Both the position numbers and the translations under genes were made by a program. The notes under the pieces are model-generated. The model did no database searches. It was given only the letters and a program-made list of their open reading frames with translations, and was not told where the DNA came from. DNA of 64,000 nucleotides from Tachypleus tridentatus (taxonomy: Eukaryota > Arthropoda > Merostomata > Xiphosura > Limulidae), in NCBI RefSeq assembly GCF_004210375.1, contig NC_134834.1:92942170-93006169 (forward strand), read 5' to 3'. This document shows positions 59,610 to 64,000 of this stretch, piece after piece; the stretch's first letter is position 1, and each line of letters starts with the position of its first letter.

Positions 59610-60415
59610 AGTATTGAATGGCTTTAAAACATATCGACGCACCACGTTGGGCAACAAAGGATATTATAATCGTTGATGTTTTTAATCCAGATGTTGTGTC
59701 ACTTACAACACAGGAAGCCGATAGTTATATGGCTCGTCACAATCGTGGGTCATATGCTGTAAACACTTTGTTAAAAATGGACTTTGTAAGACCAGTTTGT
59801 ATGATTCCTCTTATAGCAAAACACAAACTACATCACGCCAGTGGCTCAGCGACATGTTGAAATTCACGGATGAGACATGCTTTATACTGCAACCAAACGA
59901 CAGGCATAAATTTATTTGGACAAATTCTGAAATCAAATCCAATCCCATTAGTATAAGGGAAAGTGACATATTTGGTGGAGTGATGGAAATATACTGTGGG
60001 GAAGTAAAAAAAATATCGGTGGATATCTTGTGGAAAGATACCATTAATGCCGTAAATTATAGGTCCGACATACTACGATTTTTGTGCTGCCATCTGGTGG
60101 TGAACTAAAAATTTAGTTTAATGAAAAGTAGTGTTCACCCCAACGATGCTAATTAGTCATGATACTGCTTGAAGAAGAGACGATTCATCGTTTATGGGTA
60201 ATGCATTGAATGCTATTAAAAGACGCGTCATATACCATAATGTGACTGTAAATTCTAAAGATGCTCTGAAAACACCTTTTAAAGTTAACAGTTCAGAACA
60301 CCTCGCGATCTTAACAGCGACTACATCTTACGCACGTGACATTCATGACAGGCCACCCATGTATGCTATTGTAGCAATATTTCGTATTAAAGAGAAATAT
60401 TATGAATCGTAACGA
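59610..60415 (+). mobile_element. Old Tc1-type transposase remnant
   Basis: Plus-strand frames carry eroded Tc1-type transposase: from 59840, QWLSDMLKFTDETCFILQPND, then WTNSEIKSNPISIRESDIFGG, matching the usual FTDESRF...RERDRFGGGSVMVWGG segment; and from 60188, GNALNAIKRRVIYHNVTVNSK, matching the C-terminal WDALGRRV...N...L stretch. The upstream frame at 59618-59860 may be the N-terminal part. Several frame changes are needed and no terminal repeats were recognised, so this is an old dead copy. Confidence 0.6.
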
Positions 60416-60782
60416 TATAGAGTTAGTAAATGTTTATTAAAGAGCATCGGCTAAAACAACCAAACACGAAATGATTGATTTACAAAAATATTAACACGTG
60501 GGGTAACTTTGTTATTTTTTATAGCCATTAATAACTCAAATATTATATCTTTCAGGTGTATTTTAATTATTCAATTCAGCTTTGTTTATACGTTTGTTAA
60601 TGTAATGCTTTATACACAAGAAAGTGGAAGGTGATTTACAACTATAAAGATTCACAAACAACAGAAGGTGAATGTTATGGTTGATGATTTACCATGTCCA
60701 GATGTCTGAGTGACTAAACCATTAATCTAGAAGCAATTTCACAGTCTACTAAGAACACTTTGAAAAACTTTACACCTGTTTC

Positions 60783-60870
60783 AACTGTGTCTTAGATCAA
60801 ACGAAGCCATATGACAACTAAAAGTTGAGTCTTAGATAAAATGAAACTACATGACAAACAAAAGTTGTTC
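60783..60870 (-). repeat. Two reverse-orientation units of the 40-bp repeat
   Basis: Units gtcttagatcaaacgaagcc and gtcttagataaaatgaaac are reverse complements of the array at 61.23-61.63 kb, so together they form an inverted repeat about 0.4-0.8 kb across. Confidence 0.8.
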
Positions 60871-61229
60871 GTGAATTGTGACTGGACCTCTGAGAACACT
60901 TTAAACAATAGGATTAATTCCCAAGAGACAATGCTAATCCCTCCCATGGCTCAATAGTTAGTTTAACAGCTTATTGCGGTAAAATCCAGAATTCGATTTC
61001 TTGCGATGAACATCAGATTAACCCACTCATTTTTATTTCAGATTGAATAAAGAATCATAAGTTCCTGATTTCGATAACAATAAATTGGGAAAGGGTTCAT
61101 GAACATTTCTCTGTAGCAATTACTTCCCCCTTAGTTATTGCATAATGTTACAAGTTCCTATAATTATTGTTCTGTTGAGTGTACTATAAAATACTTTCAA
61201 GCTCAAGTAGCATATTGAGAGAGGCAAGT

Positions 61230-61630
61230 CATCAATTGTTGTTTGTCATGTAGTTTCATTTTACCCAAGACTCAACTTTTGTTTGTCATGTGACTTCGTT
61301 TGATCTAAGACACAATTGTTGTTTCTCATGTAGTTTCATTTGATCTAAGATACAACTGTTGTTTGTCATGTAGTTTCCTTTGATTTAAGACACAACTGTT
61401 GTTTGTCATGTAGTTTTATTTGATCTAAGACTCAACTTTTAGTTGTCATGTGGCTTCGTTTGATCTAAGACACAATTGTTGTTTCTCATGTAGTTTCATT
61501 TGATCTAAGATACAACTGTTTTTTGTAATGTAGTTTCATTTGATCTAAGACTCAACTTTTAGTTGTCTTGTGGCTTCGTTTGATCTAAGACACAACTGTT
61601 GTTTGTCGTGTAGTTTCATATTGTCTAATA
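61230..61630 (+). repeat. Minisatellite, 40-bp unit, about ten copies
   Basis: The unit caactgttgtttgtcatgta, then gtttcatttgatctaagaca, repeats with a 40-bp period (gtttctcatg at 61321, gtttgtcatg at 61361 and 61401). Two unit types (gtagtttcatt and gtggcttcgtt) alternate irregularly. Confidence 0.95.
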
Positions 61631-62014
61631 TGTTCTATTTTTTCTATTAATAACGTATTTTGTTAAAGCCTCTTGTCTCACACATTCAGCAATATAATGG
61701 TGTAGTTTATTAAACGTTAGATATCAATTTAAAATAAACTAAGAATGCATCAAGAAGACTCGCCACGTACGTTACCAAGATATCACTAACAAAACTACAG
61801 AATCATTCACTAATAAGCGTATTCTGTATATCATATTTGAAGTAATAATTTTAGTGCAACGTGAGTTTTTCAACTCTTGTCACTTCTAAACACCAAAAGA
61901 GTTAACATAATATTTCGTCTTAAAACAAACTCTCTACTAAGAACCATTGTAAGAAAGTTATTCATGTCATATTAAAACTGATTTCAAATGTTACTCTATT
62001 CGTGATTATGGCTT

Positions 62015-62255
62015 GCCATAGGTTTGTGATTACGGTGCTTGACTCGCAACATGCGGGTTCGAATCCCATCGCCGGATATACTCATCCCTTCGGCCGTGGT
62101 GATGTCATAACGTTATGATCAATCCCACTATTCTATTAGAGTAGGTAAGAGATGGCGATGGGTGGTGTTAACTGGTTATCTACCCTCTAGTATATATTAG
62201 ACTAATGTAGATAGCGCTCGAGCAGTTTTGCGCAAAATTTAACAAATAAATAAAC
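62015..62255 (+). mobile_element. tRNA-derived SINE, family 1, diverged
   Basis: Forward copy with B box GGGTTCGAATCCC near 62057, body caatcccactattctattag and tail gcgcaaaatttaacaaataa. Confidence 0.75.
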
Positions 62256-62667
62256 GAGAAAACATTTTTTTTTATTTCATCCTTCGTGAATCGCCTTAAA
62301 GTGTTCGCTTTGCATTCAGTGAAATGAAAACTTTATATGAAATGAAAACAGTCGTATTTCTGTAATGTTTTGTCCTGTTCATTTCGTATGTAGTTCGTTT
62401 TCACAGGTTATGATGACAGTAAAGCTATTCGTTAAATTCGAATTTCATGACCGGAGTTTATGCTGAATCAAACATTTTATGACATTCAGATCGAAAGCTC
62501 AAAAATTGATTATAAATACAAGGGTATTAAACGCTTAGTTAAATTACCACATGAGAAACAAAAATCCGTTTCCTGTTTTTGTTTCTTTATCTCAAGTTAT
62601 TATAATTCCTTAGTCACTAAGAGAACAAATTTTCATTGTAATGTATTTCGCCAGTATCAAGAAAACG

Positions 62668-62920
62668 CAGCATGGCCAAGTGGTTAGAACACTTGTAATC
62701 AGAGGTTCGCGGGTTCGAATCTCTCTAACACCAAACAAGCTGGCCCTTTCAATCGTGGAGCGTTATAATGGTTAATCCCACTGTTCGTTGGTAAAACAGT
62801 AGCCCAAGAGTTGGTGATAGGTGGTGATTACTAGCTACACTCCCTCTAGTCTTGCACTGCTAAATTAGGAACGGCTAGCGCAGATAACCCTCGTGTAGCG
62901 TTGCGCAAAATTCAAAAGGA
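62668..62920 (+). mobile_element. tRNA-derived SINE, family 1
   Basis: Forward copy with gcagcatggccaagtggtta head, B box GGGTTCGAATCTC, CCCACTGTTCGTTGGTAAAA core and tail ttgcgcaaaattcaaaagg. Confidence 0.85.
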
Positions 62921-64000
62921 CGAAACGTGTTTGGTTGTTAGAATGAGTAATAACTAGTTTTGTATTACCTTACTCTTTCCCAAACTTTTGTTCCCTCCCT
63001 TTAATAAGTTTAGTTTTTTGTGCACCTTATCACCTTCTTTTAAATGAGTAAAAATTGAACTAAGCGATGAAACATAACACTCAGATACACAAAAAGGTCC
63101 GATATGTAATGATGTAATTATGTATTATTTTCATTCATTAAAATTACATTCAAACACTGAATTTTGTGTTATTGCACTATTGACTCGAGTGTAATTGTTT
63201 GTGCAACCCCTAAAGAAAACAGTTGCACTATTCTGTTGGAGAGTGCTCATACTTTGCATATAAGATGAAAAAGAAAGTATTAGAGACACCACGGAAAATC
63301 GGGAGACGCCAGAAGGATTTTGCCTGACTTTTTGATAAAACTATAGACATTAGGACTTGTAGTTCTCTGGAACCTTCCAGTAAGTTCCATTTGGATCATC
63401 GTCTTCAGAAGTGTCCAATGGGGGTTACTTGCTGATACCCTTAGGTTATAAAATATCTGAGAAATCTCTGCCCTTCTGGGATATCTATTGATACCTCATG
63501 TTTAAGTGTACTTTTTTTTAACACGATATTTTTTGTTGATTGATTCTTCACGGATTTAAAACCAGAGTTACATGAAAACTAAATTTGCACTATTAATTTA
63601 ATGTCGACCATTAGTATCTTCTTAAGAAAGATTTAAATCCAGAATTCACCAGTTAAGCTGATCTAGCACGAGCTTAAAGTCTATCTGTAAGATCTGTTTG
63701 TTTATTTTAGAGCAAAGCCACATTGGAGTGTCCGAGCGAGTGGTTTCAAAACCCGGCTTTTAGCGTTGTAAATCTATAGACACACCGCTGTCCCACCAGA
63801 CGACTTGTTTGGAAGGTTAATGGTGGGTGATACATTCTATAAGAATAGCGCTCTAAACAACAACTGTAACTTTTTGCAACACTTCGAAGACAGAACGTAC
63901 CATAGTTGTTGCATAATGTTGAATGATTAATTTGTCACTAGCACACGTTAACCTGTTCAGTGCCGTCGACGAGATAACTCATCCAAGCCGATCGGTAACA
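62921..64000. other. Intergenic to right edge
   Basis: Holds only the family-2 SINE at 63.69-63.81 kb; nothing else recognised. Confidence 0.55.
63688..63808 (-). mobile_element. tRNA-derived SINE, family 2
   Basis: Reverse copy: tgtttgtttattttagagca, then ggtttcaaaacccggctttt, ending accgctgtcccaccagacga. Confidence 0.7.

Noticed and set aside
59797-60412. Independent host genes in the open frames
   Set aside because: The residues match the Tc1 transposase segment order, so they are remnants of one dead transposon.
1-64000. Retrovirus-like or LTR element
   Set aside because: No paired long terminal repeats, protease, integrase or capsid-like segments were recognised. The only reverse transcriptase traces are non-LTR.

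Overview
This is an AT-rich, intron-containing animal sequence and almost certainly chelicerate; the repeat complement and gene types fit a horseshoe crab (Limulus/Tachypleus type). Two things point there: a tandem array of short-Dscam variable cassettes on the minus strand, an organisation described only in chelicerates, and many copies of a tRNA-derived SINE with a GGCATGGCC head and an ACAAACAAAC tail. The species is inferred; nothing in the window proves it.

Left part (1-25.1 kb, minus strand): the 5' variable region of an sDscam-beta-like cell-adhesion gene. There are five complete cassettes and one partial one, named here in transcript order A (24.8-22.8 kb), B (15.0-12.2 kb), C (11.4-9.5 kb), D (8.9-5.7 kb), E (4.9-3.4 kb) and F (0.5 kb to the left edge). 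Each complete cassette has four coding exons: a signal-peptide exon, one exon for Ig1, and two exons that split Ig2. Every junction is phase 1, so any cassette can splice to a shared constant exon, which must lie beyond the left edge. Each cassette has its own upstream promoter block. All six contain a GGCGCT element, and five of the six also contain an AAAATGGCG/AATATGGCG element 47-69 bp closer to the start codon. These resemble arthropod CTCF and YY1/Pho sites and recall the CGCT-box promoters of vertebrate clustered protocadherins, a separately evolved system of stochastic promoter choice. Cassette C seems to carry a one-base frameshift in its signal exon, and cassette E has a weak GTTGGT splice donor.

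Middle and right (25-64 kb): mostly gene-poor. The one clear gene is a three-exon chitin-binding (R&R) cuticle protein on the minus strand at 50.5-53.0 kb. The rest is repeats: about 20 copies of SINE family 1, about ten of a second shorter tRNA-derived SINE family that shares the same 3' tail, a Tc1/Tc3-like element with long inverted repeats and TA target duplications (40.5-42.0 kb), a mariner copy (43.9-44.9 kb), two older Tc1-type remnants, a CR1-like LINE interrupted by SINEs (32.65-34.33 kb), and several minisatellites (units of 39, 37/111, 84, 24, 51 and 40 bp). I saw no retrovirus-like element, CRISPR array, rRNA or convincing functional tRNA gene.
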